Assembly: GCA_019313915.1 (NCBI GenBank)
Contig: JAFDAJ010000019.1
Location: forward strand, 1 to 50,562
Length of the DNA stretch: 50,562 nucleotides
From: Deltaproteobacteria bacterium
Lineage (GTDB): Bacteria; Myxococcota_A; Polyangia; Polyangiales; Houyiibacteriaceae
Reading direction: 5' to 3'
Each line of letters opens with the position of its first letter. Positions within the stretch are counted from its first letter, which is position 1. Shown here piece after piece: positions 26,266-34,699 of the stretch. The notes under the pieces were generated by a model, which saw only the letters and a list, made by a program, of their open reading frames with translations, did no database searches and was not told the origin of the DNA. The translations under genes were made by a program, and so were the position numbers.

Positions 26266-29196
26266 ATGACCGCAGATTTCGGCGTAAACCAAGGGCTGGT
26301 CGAAGAACAGTTTCTCAAGTGGGTGGACAACCCCCTTGCAGTAGACGAAGCGTGGCGCACGTACTTCGAAAGCCTCGCTCCGACGGACCGGCCTCAAATA
26401 TCGAGTGCGGGAACGGTCATCGCGCCCGTCACGGCTACGGGTGTCTTGAGCCCAGCACCTCTGCCGTCCGACGGGAAGGGCTCAGGGACGCTGCCGACCG
26501 CCGAGTTTGACCGAGACGGGGGCGTGCGCGACTCGGTTTTCTTCCCGTCGACGACGGAGACGACGTTGGCGCCGCTCGTCCCCGAAGAACGAACTTCGTT
26601 TCCACCCTCGTCCGAGGTGCTCGCAGCCAACGAGTTGCAGGCACGACTTTCTGCCCTGATCAACGCGTACCGCGTGCGCGGGCATCTCTTTGCGAACCTC
26701 GACCCACTCGGACTGCATCGGGGCCCCCCCAAAGATGAGTTCGTTCTCAAGCGCTACGGGCTCGCCCACGTCGATCCGGACACGATCTTTGCGACCGGCA
26801 ACTTGGCAGGGCCGGCAACCGCACCCCTGCACTCCGTGCTCGCGCGTCTCAAAGACACGTACGCGCGAACGATTGGCGTCGAGTTCACGTTTCTCGAAAA
26901 CCAAGAGGCCCGTGATTGGCTTCGCGAGCGCATGGAGCTCACGGGCAACCACATCGACCTGAGCCGCGAACAGCAAGTTCGCATCCTTACCAAGCTCACC
27001 GATGCGGAGATCTTCGAGCAGTTCCTGCACACGAAGTACACCGGCGCCAAGCGCTTCTCGCTCGAGGGCGCGGAGAGCGTAATCCCGATGCTGGACATCC
27101 TCACGGAGCGCGCGTCGGAGCTCGGCGTCGAGGAGATAGTCATCGGGATGGCGCACCGGGGGCGGCTCAATGTGATGGTCAACATCATGGAAATGAACGT
27201 CCGGCAAATCTTCGCCGGCTTCGAAGATGACGACCCTGAACAGTATGTCGGGCGCGGCGACGTCAAGTACCACCTTGGCTACTCGCTCGATCGAAAGACC
27301 GCGAGCGGGAACAACGTACACATGACGTTGGCTTTCAACCCGAGCCATCTCGAGTGGGTCAACCCCGTGGTCGAGGGTCGCGTGCGCGCCAAGCAAGATC
27401 GCAAAGGCGACGAACACCGGATCAGCGTGCTACCGCTCTTGATTCACGGCGATGCCGCATTCGTCGGCCAGGGGGTGGTCGCCGAGACACTGAATCTCAG
27501 TCGGCTGAAAGCGTACGAAACGGGCGGAACGGTCCACGTCGTCATCAACAATCAGATCGGCTTCACCACCAACCCCGAGGACTCGCGCTCGACGGCGTAC
27601 TGCACCGACATCACGCGGATGCTTCGGTGTCCGGTCTTCCACGTGAACGGCGAGGATCCCGAGGCGGTGGCACAGGCGGTGACGTTGGCAGCGGAGTATC
27701 GGCAACGCTTCCACGGCGACGTCGTGCTCGATCTCTTCTGCTACCGAAAGTACGGCCACAACGAGGGCGACGAGCCGCGCTTCACTCAGCCGGAGATGTA
27801 CGCGGCGATCGATCGTAAGCAGACGGTCCGTGAGGTGTACATCGAGCACCTCGTCAAGACAGGGAAGCTGACCGTAGAGCAAGCGGACGAGATCAAGGTC
27901 CAGCGCCTGCAAGACTTGGAAAATGCGCTCGATGACACCCGCAGCAATGGCAACTACAACCTGATCCCTGCTTCGATGTTGGGGCTTTGGACCGGGTACC
28001 AAGGCGGCAGCGACCTGGACGTTCCGGACGCGGACACGCGCTTTGCAAGGGAGAAGCTCGACGACGCGCTCGACAAGCTAACCAGCTACCCCGACTGGTT
28101 CACTCCGCACCCCCGCATCGAGCGCTTCGTCCTCGCGAAACAACGTAATGTGCTGAAAACGGGGGAAGGCGTCGACTGGGGCACTGCGGAGAACCTCGCC
28201 TTTGGCACCCTTCTCCTCGAAGGCGTCCGGTGCAGATTGACTGGCCAGGATGTGCGGCGAGGCACGTTCAGCCACCGGCACGCGGTGATCTTCGACTCTG
28301 AGACCGGCCGCCGGTACACCCGACTGGGCCACCTGAGCGCCAACCAGGCGCAATTGGAAATCTACGACAGCTCGCTTTCCGAAGCGGGGGTCGTCGGCTT
28401 CGAGTGGGGTTATTCGCTCGACTCGCCGGATGCACTGGTCTGCTGGGAGGCGCAGTTTGGCGACTTCGTCAACGCCGCACAGGTGATCATCGACCAGTTC
28501 ATTTCGTCGTCCGAGGACAAGTGGCATCGTTTGAGCGGGTTGATCCTGCTGCTTCCTCACGGCATGGAGGGCCAAGGCCCCGAGCACTCCAGCGCAAGGC
28601 TCGAGCGCTTCCTCCTGCTATGCGCGGAAGACAACATGCAGGTCGTCAACCTCACGACACCCGCGCAGCTCTTCCATTGCCTCCGTCGTCAGGTGATACG
28701 TCCGTGGCGTAAGCCGCTGATCGTCATGAGCCCTAAGAGCCTACTGCGACACCGCCGCGCGATCAGCACCATGGATGAGCTCGCCGAGGGCGCGTTCCAA
28801 CGGATCATCCCCGACGATCCAGCCATCGACCCGAGTAAGGCGCGCCGCCTCGTGATGTGTACCGGCAAGATCTACTACGACCTCCTCGAACGACGAGAGC
28901 GAGACGAAGCGGACGACATCGGGATTATGCGCATCGAGCAACTCTACCCGCTCCGCGCGAGCGAGCTCCAGGCCCGCCTGGCCCCGTACCCCAAGGACAT
29001 CGACTTGGTCTGGGTGCAAGAAGAGCCTTGGAACATGGGGGCTTGGTACTTCATGCGCGCACGGCTGCCGGAGATCCTCGGGAACGAGCAGCCGCTGCGG
29101 TGCATTGCGCGGCCGGAGAGCGCCAGCCCTGCGACGGGCTCAGGGGCTTCACACAAGCTCGAACAAACGCTGTTGGTCGACGAAGTGTTTAGCTAG
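26266..29196 (+). CDS. sucA: 2-oxoglutarate dehydrogenase E1 component
   Basis: A 976-residue thiamine-diphosphate enzyme that decarboxylates 2-oxoglutarate in the TCA cycle. Visible motifs are the N-terminal FGVNQGLVEEQFLKW (E2-binding region), GMAHRGRLNVMVNIM, HLEWVNPVVEGRVRAKQ, HGDAAFVGQGVVAETLNLS, TNPEDSRST, and the diphosphate site ending YRKYGHNEGDEP. The C-terminal transketolase-like half has LPHGMEGQGPEHSSARLERFL. The ATG at 26266 matches the family start, though GGAG sits unusually close to it. Neither sucB nor lpd is adjacent, so the complex is encoded in separate loci. Confidence 0.96.
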   Translation: MTADFGVNQGLVEEQFLKWVDNPLAVDEAWRTYFESLAPTDRPQISSAGTVIAPVTATGVLSPAPLPSDGKGSGTLPTAEFDRDGGVRDSVFFPSTTETTLAPLVPEERTSFPPSSEVLAANELQARLSALINAYRVRGHLFANLDPLGLHRGPPKDEFVLKRYGLAHVDPDTIFATGNLAGPATAPLHSVLARLKDTYARTIGVEFTFLENQEARDWLRERMELTGNHIDLSREQQVRILTKLTDAEIFEQFLHTKYTGAKRFSLEGAESVIPMLDILTERASELGVEEIVIGMAHRGRLNVMVNIMEMNVRQIFAGFEDDDPEQYVGRGDVKYHLGYSLDRKTASGNNVHMTLAFNPSHLEWVNPVVEGRVRAKQDRKGDEHRISVLPLLIHGDAAFVGQGVVAETLNLSRLKAYETGGTVHVVINNQIGFTTNPEDSRSTAYCTDITRMLRCPVFHVNGEDPEAVAQAVTLAAEYRQRFHGDVVLDLFCYRKYGHNEGDEPRFTQPEMYAAIDRKQTVREVYIEHLVKTGKLTVEQADEIKVQRLQDLENALDDTRSNGNYNLIPASMLGLWTGYQGGSDLDVPDADTRFAREKLDDALDKLTSYPDWFTPHPRIERFVLAKQRNVLKTGEGVDWGTAENLAFGTLLLEGVRCRLTGQDVRRGTFSHRHAVIFDSETGRRYTRLGHLSANQAQLEIYDSSLSEAGVVGFEWGYSLDSPDALVCWEAQFGDFVNAAQVIIDQFISSSEDKWHRLSGLILLLPHGMEGQGPEHSSARLERFLLLCAEDNMQVVNLTTPAQLFHCLRRQVIRPWRKPLIVMSPKSLLRHRRAISTMDELAEGAFQRIIPDDPAIDPSKARRLVMCTGKIYYDLLERRERDEADDIGIMRIEQLYPLRASELQARLAPYPKDIDLVWVQEEPWNMGAWYFMRARLPEILGNEQPLRCIARPESASPATGSGASHKLEQTLLVDEVFS

Positions 29197-29226
29197 GGCA
29201 CGGCCACTGGCACTGAAGGCCGGATA

Positions 29227-29255
29227 CAAAACGGCCCCGTCCAAGGACGAGGCCG
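29227..29255 (-). terminator. Terminator downstream of the hsp20 gene
   Basis: On the reverse strand CGGCCTCGTCC and GGACGGGGCCG form an 11-bp stem with one mismatch around a two-base loop, followed by TTTTGT. It starts 20 bases after the hsp20 stop and may also stop transcription from sucA weakly. Confidence 0.65.
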
Positions 29256-29274
29256 CCTGATACGCGCCTGAGCC

Positions 29275-29688
29275 TTACTTCGCCGCCTTGACCGAAATGC
29301 TGCGCGGGGTCGGGGCATCCTTCTTTGGAAGCCGCAACGCGAGCACACCTTCCTTCAGGTCGGCGCTGATGTTCTCGGTGTCGACCGTCTCGGGAAGGGT
29401 GAATGACCGAGTGAAACTGCCGTACTGTCGTTCGACACGACGATAGGTGCCTTCGACCTCCTCCTTCTCGACTTTGCGCTCCCCGCTCAGCGTGAGAACG
29501 TTCTTCTCGATGTCGACCTTGACGTCTTCCGCAGCCAAGCCCGGAACCTCGGCATCTACATAAAACGCGTCGTCCTCTTCGCGGATGTCGACCGCAACTT
29601 GAAATGCCTGTTTGGAAAGCCCCCTGCCACTAAGAAAGTGGTCATGGAGGCGGTTCATCTCTTCAAATGGATCCCAACGAACCAGCAT
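29275..29688 (-). CDS. Small heat-shock protein, Hsp20/alpha-crystallin family
   Basis: A 137-residue ATP-independent holdase chaperone. The N-terminal arm is MLVRWDPFEEMNRLHDHFL; the alpha-crystallin domain runs from about residue 38 to 130, with DAEVPGLAAEDVKVDIEKNV, GERKVEKEE, YGSFTRSFTLPETVD and ADLKEGVLALRLPK; the tail carries an I-x-V motif (SISVKAAK). GGAGGAG upstream of the ATG at 29688 fixes the start; an earlier in-frame codon at 29706 would lie upstream of that site. No clear sigma-32 or HrcA site was recognised upstream. Confidence 0.96.
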   Translation of the reverse strand: MLVRWDPFEEMNRLHDHFLSGRGLSKQAFQVAVDIREEDDAFYVDAEVPGLAAEDVKVDIEKNVLTLSGERKVEKEEVEGTYRRVERQYGSFTRSFTLPETVDTENISADLKEGVLALRLPKKDAPTPRSISVKAAK

Positions 29689-29823
29689 GATGTACTCCTC
29701 CCTCAACCTGCGTGCGCAGACCTGGTAATGATCGGAGCAGGCCGTGACGCCACCATCGCGCTTCAGCCGTCTTCCGACGATTGAAGCAAACTAAGCACGG
29801 AAACCGGGCTGTCAACTCTCGAA

Positions 29824-29851
29824 TTGACTGCATTTTCGGGCGCGATAGGCT
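29824..29851 (+). promoter_or_regulatory. Candidate promoter giving a leaderless or near-leaderless lipoprotein mRNA
   Basis: TTGACT (29824-29829), a 16-base spacer and TAGGCT (29846-29851). Initiation six to eight bases later falls at 29857-29859, immediately before the ATG at 29860, which has no ribosome-binding site. Confidence 0.5.
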
Positions 29852-29859
29852 ACCCGCAG

Positions 29860-30390
29860 ATGAGGGTTTCAACGCTCGTGCTCGTGTTGGCGCTGATGGG
29901 TGGCGCGCTGCCAGCGGGCTGCGTCGAGGATGTGCGCTTCAATCCATCGGGATGCGACGTACACGTCCGGGGCCGATGGCTCGTCGACGGGCAGAATCCG
30001 ACCGCAGAAACCTGTGGAAACATCGCCCTCGTCGAGCTTGTCATCATCGACCAGCCGGAGATCGAGTTTTGGGCAGCGCCCGAGTTTCTCCTCAGGTGCG
30101 ACGCCGAGTCTGATCCCAACGCCGCGGTCATCGACGGCGGGGCGTACCTCGACACGATAATCGTCACGCGCGATCGATGTGGCGGAACGGGGAAAATTCT
30201 CGAGAATCCTCCGAACGAGGAGTACAAGTCCCGATGGCGTGCGACCACCGATCTCAAGTTCGTCGTCGACTGCTCCCCGATCGCAACAACCCGAATCACG
30301 CCCATCGACGGCGGAACCGACCTGATCTTGGACGTCGGCACCGTGAACTTCATGACGGCGGATGGCGGCGTGGTGTGCCCAGAACCTTGA
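29860..30390 (+). CDS. Predicted lipoprotein, function unknown
   Basis: A 176-residue protein with a lipoprotein signal (lipobox PAGC, Cys21) and no family that I recognise. The mature part is predicted to be beta-rich, with six Cys that could form disulfides (for example in SGCDVHVRGRW, ETCGN, LLRCDAE, DRCGGTG, VDCSP and VVCPEP). The ATG at 29860 is chosen because the upstream in-frame TTG coincides with the -35 element of the candidate promoter. It opens a run of five lipoprotein or membrane genes in the same direction. Confidence 0.75.
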   Translation: MRVSTLVLVLALMGGALPAGCVEDVRFNPSGCDVHVRGRWLVDGQNPTAETCGNIALVELVIIDQPEIEFWAAPEFLLRCDAESDPNAAVIDGGAYLDTIIVTRDRCGGTGKILENPPNEEYKSRWRATTDLKFVVDCSPIATTRITPIDGGTDLILDVGTVNFMTADGGVVCPEP

Positions 30391-30429
30391 TCCCTTGCGG
30401 CTGAGCCCCACTATAACTAGACAAAGACC

Positions 30430-31140
30430 ATGTTTCGCTTTCCCCCACTTACCCCATTCGTAAAGAAGCTGCTGATTGCGCTGTTCGGCACCTGGATCTT
30501 GCAGATCATTCTGCAGAACTGGGCGGGCATGCCGATTTTCGAGTTTCTAGCGCTAAGCACGGCGAGCCCCGGGTTGAATACCCTGTGGCAGCTCGGCACT
30601 CACGTCTTTGCATTCCCCACCGGCCCGCAGTCGGTGTTCTCCATGCTGATCGTCCTGCTGTTCCTCTGGTTGATGCTTGCCCCGTTCGAGCAACGGTTTG
30701 GAGAGAAGCGAACCATTCAACTGTGCGTCGCCGCGACGCTGTCGTCGGCATTCCTGGCGCTCATCGTGGGGCTCATCGTCCCGAGCCCGTCTGCCTTATA
30801 CGGCGCACAGGCGATCCTCTTGGGGTCGATCGCGGCGTTCGCATGGTCCTACCGAGGCCAGGGGCGCATGAGCTTCTTCGGCGTCATCGACATGAAACCC
30901 GTGCACATCATCTATCTCGTGCTGGCACTGAGCGCGCTGATGTTCATCACGTCGGGCGACGCCGTTGCGCTTGCAGCCGACATCGGCGCGATCGGCGGTG
31001 GCGTCGCGTTCATCGAGTGGCTGAGGAAGCCACCCGGACGGCGGCGCAAGCGGCCCAAGTGGCCCAAGCGGCGCAAGAAGAAGAGCGACTTCGACGTGAT
31101 TCAAGGAGGTCGCGCCGATGAGCCCCGCTGGCTAAACTGA
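30430..31140 (+). CDS. Rhomboid-like membrane protein lacking catalytic residues
   Basis: A 236-residue protein with about six transmembrane segments and the overall plan of bacterial rhomboids, including the L1-loop-like NTLWQLGTHVFAFP and an acidic FEQRFGEKR. The catalytic GxSG is replaced by YGAQA (no Ser), and the His of the last-helix AHLGG motif is replaced in AADIGAIGGG. It should therefore be proteolytically inactive, as in pseudorhomboids. The C-terminal tail is very basic, with KRPKWPKRRKKK. The start ATG 30430 lacks a ribosome-binding site but follows TATAAC at 30412-30417. Client or partner unknown. Confidence 0.75.
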   Translation: MFRFPPLTPFVKKLLIALFGTWILQIILQNWAGMPIFEFLALSTASPGLNTLWQLGTHVFAFPTGPQSVFSMLIVLLFLWLMLAPFEQRFGEKRTIQLCVAATLSSAFLALIVGLIVPSPSALYGAQAILLGSIAAFAWSYRGQGRMSFFGVIDMKPVHIIYLVLALSALMFITSGDAVALAADIGAIGGGVAFIEWLRKPPGRRRKRPKWPKRRKKKSDFDVIQGGRADEPRWLN

Positions 31141-31144
31141 GGCC

Positions 31145-31603
31145 ATGCTTGGTCGCCCGCTCATGCTGATCCTCGGAGCGCTGACGTTCTCGGCGTTGCT
31201 CGGCTGCTCGAGCGGTCCGAACGGTCCCGAATTTCTGTTACCCGTCTACGACGCCTGCTACACCGTGGACGATTGTGTTCCTGCCGCGACCCTCTGCGAG
31301 GAACTGACGGTCGAGTTTGGCGGCGAGCTGTGGAGCAACGCGATCTGCACCCTCACCTGCGAAACCGAGGGCGCAATTTCACCCGATTGCCCGCGGGCTT
31401 TCATTGGGCGCTTCGGTAGCTGCTATCCATCGAGCGTAGCCGGAGGGATCGACGACACCCTCATCTGTTTCGAGCCATGCAACTTCGATGAGGACTGCCA
31501 AGCGGGTTTCCGCTGCCTCTACGCCGAAGACCTCTGCGGGATCGATGCTCCGTCCTGCGCCATCGACGAAAACGATGCGATTTGCGTACCTGGACCCAAC
31601 TGA
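31145..31603 (+). CDS. Cys-rich lipoprotein, function unknown
   Basis: A 152-residue protein with a lipoprotein signal (lipobox LLGC, Cys21). The mature region has about a dozen Cys, including the C-x4-6-D/E-C-x5-C spacing of CNFDEDCQAGFRCL, a pattern common in small secreted domains of myxobacterial lipoproteins and probably disulfide-bonded. No enzymatic motif is seen. The ATG at 31145 is four bases after the rhomboid-like gene and is preceded by TAAACTGAGGCC, which holds both a -10-like box and GAGG. Confidence 0.75.
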   Translation: MLGRPLMLILGALTFSALLGCSSGPNGPEFLLPVYDACYTVDDCVPAATLCEELTVEFGGELWSNAICTLTCETEGAISPDCPRAFIGRFGSCYPSSVAGGIDDTLICFEPCNFDEDCQAGFRCLYAEDLCGIDAPSCAIDENDAICVPGPN

Positions 31604-31646
31604 CGCTTTTGAGGCTCCCTGCCCGAACGCGTGCTAACTCACTCGC

Positions 31647-33404
31647 ATGAACGTGTGCCGATCGCAGCGCTGGGCTGCCGCGCTGGTCATGTTTCTCGCT
31701 GGTGGGCTTCTGGCGGGGGCACTCGGGGGATGCTCGGGCCGCAAGCAGGTGCCGTTCGGCTTGCAGGACGCGGGTGCTCCGGTGGAGCTGGAGGCGGAGA
31801 CCGGAGAGGCCGTAGCCGAGTTGCCCGTGGGGGCGGCCTTCGCGCCGAACCAGGTCGAGGTCCAGGTCGCGGAATCGACTCTGGTCTTGCAGGCCGGCTA
31901 TGCGCTGGCCGCGCTCCAGCTGGATCTCGACGGCAGCGAGCCGAACGACGCACTGGTCGTGTCGGCAGACCCTCAAGAGGTTCGGCTCCAGGCCGCATAC
32001 CCGCGAGGACTGGACGTGACCACACGCAGCATCGATTCCTTCCTCGTGCCGAGCCACTGCACTGAGCCTGCGGCAGAGATTCGACAACTTTCAGAGTCGC
32101 TGGTTGGGGTGCGCGTCGACCACGTGTGTGAGACCGGAAAGCGAAGCAACTTCTGGCTCGTCACGATCGAGGCGCAGCCCCGCGTGCGCGAACGGATCAC
32201 GGTCCTGCCGCCGAACGACCGCTCGACCGCAGCGATCGAGCTCGAGCTCCGCGTCGAGGATCGCGACGCCGATGGATACGACGATGTGGTTGCGAACGTA
32301 CGGATCGGGCAGACGGAAGTTCCGTTGGCTTGGCTCAACAGGCCTGGTGGATTCGCAAGGGACGCATCACAGCCTGAAGCCACGTTCCGGGAGCTTGCGG
32401 ACACCGCCTGGGGATCGCTCGACTCGGACCCTGCGGGAGCCAAGAAGCACGCGCTCGCGGTCATTGATGCGTTCGTCGCCCTGTGCCGCGAGAGTGGCGC
32501 GGCCCGGATCGGGCTCTCCGGCACCCACGGCCTGCAGTGCCAACAGTCTCCCGCCACTGCGCGTGCGGTTGCGGTTGCAATTACAGCCGCTATTCGGCGC
32601 GGCAGCTTCGTCCGGGCACTGGAGCTGCAGCGTTGGTGGGAAGCGACGGCGACGAGGCCCACCCCCGAAGAACGGGAGCTCGTGCAGGCCGCGTGGCGCA
32701 AGGCCAAAGCCACCGCGACAGCGACATGGCGCGCCGTCGGCAAAGAAGGGAGCCCAGTTTCGCTCTACTTTCGGGACGCCGATACACTCGTCATCGATGG
32801 CCGGTCGCCGCGGGCGATCCAGCTGAGCTCCGGATCCGAAACGAGGCTGTCCGAAGCGGAGGTGATGCCGCCGGTGCGAGATCCCGAAGGCCGCTACGCC
32901 GTCAGGTCGGTGCGCGTAACGTGTGTTGGATTCGAGGCGGAGGTGGGCCCCATTCGCAGCAAGCAGACTCATCGGGTGCTGATCGAGCGACGCTCAGGCA
33001 ATGCTCCGTGCAAGACCCCGATCGACCGTCCGGCGTCCGTGTTCGAATGGGCGGTGCTCGGCTGGGCACCGCAGGGTTTGGTCGCCGCATCGGGAGACTT
33101 GTTGCGGGTCGTGCCTCTCAATGCATTCGCAAAGCCTGCCGGAGGCCCCATCGACTTGAGCGCAGGCAGCCCGTTGCCCGCGCCGATTCGGGGCGCGCGC
33201 ATCACCGCAGACGGATCACGCTACGTGATTCCACACAGTGAAGGCGTTGTCGTGCGCGACTGGCGAAAGGGTGGGGCTGGGCTGTGGCTGCGTCCGGCCG
33301 ACTGGAACGCTGTCCCCGGCGAGCTACGAAGCGTCGCCATCAGCCCGGATGGCCGGCGTGTCGCCGTACAAAAAGGCAATGAGATCAGGGTTCTAACCTG
33401 GTAG
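31647..33404 (+). CDS. Large predicted lipoprotein with Ca-binding-like and propeller-like regions
   Basis: A 585-residue protein I do not recognise as a family. It has a long signal with lipobox LGGC (Cys29). A segment DRDADGYDDVVANV resembles the Asp-rich calcium loops of thrombospondin-3 or FG-GAP repeats (about residue 208). A helical middle part (about 240-370) is followed by a beta-rich C-terminus with repeat-like RGARITADGSRYVIP and RSVAISPDGRRVAVQ, as in WD40/TolB-type blades. The ATG at 31647 has no ribosome-binding site and lies six bases after TAACTC. Confidence 0.75.
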   Translation: MNVCRSQRWAAALVMFLAGGLLAGALGGCSGRKQVPFGLQDAGAPVELEAETGEAVAELPVGAAFAPNQVEVQVAESTLVLQAGYALAALQLDLDGSEPNDALVVSADPQEVRLQAAYPRGLDVTTRSIDSFLVPSHCTEPAAEIRQLSESLVGVRVDHVCETGKRSNFWLVTIEAQPRVRERITVLPPNDRSTAAIELELRVEDRDADGYDDVVANVRIGQTEVPLAWLNRPGGFARDASQPEATFRELADTAWGSLDSDPAGAKKHALAVIDAFVALCRESGAARIGLSGTHGLQCQQSPATARAVAVAITAAIRRGSFVRALELQRWWEATATRPTPEERELVQAAWRKAKATATATWRAVGKEGSPVSLYFRDADTLVIDGRSPRAIQLSSGSETRLSEAEVMPPVRDPEGRYAVRSVRVTCVGFEAEVGPIRSKQTHRVLIERRSGNAPCKTPIDRPASVFEWAVLGWAPQGLVAASGDLLRVVPLNAFAKPAGGPIDLSAGSPLPAPIRGARITADGSRYVIPHSEGVVVRDWRKGGAGLWLRPADWNAVPGELRSVAISPDGRRVAVQKGNEIRVLTW

Positions 33405-33416
33405 TGAGCACCGGCT

Positions 33417-34694
33417 GTGACGACGGATCGGCGATGGTATAGTCCGGGCGCCTTGCGCTGCAGCCCGCAACTCTTGTTGGCATCTACCCTACTGTTGGTG
33501 GTCGCAGCCTGTGGTGGTGCCCACTCACGTCCGTCGACGCCGTGCATGTCCGATGCGGAGTGCCGAGCGGATCGCATCTGTCACGACGGCAAATGCCGTT
33601 TCGTCGAAGAAGTGCTCGCGGAGCTCGCCGTGCCGCCCTCCGTGACCGACGTAGGACCTCCGGGCGCCACGCCGCGCAGCGCCAACGGCTTCATGGGCGA
33701 CGCGGCGCACACGGGCCGGAGCGAATTCCGCGGCCCATCGGAGAGCCCGTCTCCAGCTTGGACCTATCAGACCGGAGCCCGAGTATTCGCGTCTCCCGTC
33801 GTCGGGAATGACGGCACCGTGTACGTAGGATCTTTGGACGGGCAGTTCGTCGCGCTGAATCCCGACGGTTCGTTGAAGTGGCGCTACTCGGCCGGACAGA
33901 AGATCTACCCGAGCGCACTCGTTGCGGGCGCATCTGTCATCTTCGGAACCCACCAGCAAGAGCTCGTCTCGCTTTCCCTTGAAGGGCAACCTCGGTGGAA
34001 GCTCCCCCTTCAAGACGTGGTCGATGCATCGGCCACCCTGGGCCCTGATGGGAAGGTCTACGTGGTAGCCAACGGTGCTTATGCCGTCGACCTGCTGGGG
34101 CGTTTGCATTGGCACAAGCCAACCGCCGACCACGTTCGGAGCGCTCCGGCGATTCACCCGGCGCGTCTCGTTATCATCGGCACGAGCGATGGCTCACTAA
34201 TGGCACTGCGGCCCGATGGCTCGCTCGCTTGGGAGGTAGCACTCGGCGGTGCGATCGAAGGCGCAGCTTCGATCGACGACGAAGGCGGTATCTACACCGG
34301 CACCGGCCGGGGCGAGATCGTGCAGGTCGACCAGACCGGCTCGGTGGGTTGGCGATTCAAGACGGGTGACGAGGTTCGCGCGACGCCGGCAATCGCGAGG
34401 GACGGCACCGTCATCGTTGGCTCGTATGATGGCAACGTGTATGCCATAAGCCCCTCCGGTGCCCTTCGCTGGAAGGTAGCTACCGGAGGCCGAGTACGAG
34501 CTTCAGCTCGTATTGATGCGGATGGTCGCATCTACGTGGGCTCACAAGACAACTTCCTCTACTGCATCGACGCCAATGGTTCTGTACTCTGGCGATACAA
34601 CGTCGGTCAGGATGTCGACTCGACAGTGGAGATCGGATCGGACGGAACACTCTACTTCGGGTCCGATGACGGCGGGGTTCACGCCCTGCGATAG
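33417..34694 (+). CDS. PQQ-type beta-propeller repeat lipoprotein
   Basis: A protein of about 425 residues with a lipoprotein signal (lipobox VAAC, Cys32), a short Cys-rich linker (CMSDAECRADRICHDGKC), and a beta-propeller of seven or eight blades of the BamB/PQQ type. Each blade carries a DGTVYVGS-like strand and a LKWRY- or LRWKV-like strand. The Trp-docking pattern without dehydrogenase residues suggests a scaffold or binding role. The start is uncertain: GTG 33417 has no ribosome-binding site, and an in-frame TTG at 33453 lies just after TATAGT (33438-33443) and would give a shorter signal peptide. Confidence 0.85.
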   Translation: MTTDRRWYSPGALRCSPQLLLASTLLLVVAACGGAHSRPSTPCMSDAECRADRICHDGKCRFVEEVLAELAVPPSVTDVGPPGATPRSANGFMGDAAHTGRSEFRGPSESPSPAWTYQTGARVFASPVVGNDGTVYVGSLDGQFVALNPDGSLKWRYSAGQKIYPSALVAGASVIFGTHQQELVSLSLEGQPRWKLPLQDVVDASATLGPDGKVYVVANGAYAVDLLGRLHWHKPTADHVRSAPAIHPARLVIIGTSDGSLMALRPDGSLAWEVALGGAIEGAASIDDEGGIYTGTGRGEIVQVDQTGSVGWRFKTGDEVRATPAIARDGTVIVGSYDGNVYAISPSGALRWKVATGGRVRASARIDADGRIYVGSQDNFLYCIDANGSVLWRYNVGQDVDSTVEIGSDGTLYFGSDDGGVHALR

Positions 34695-34699
34695 AGAAA

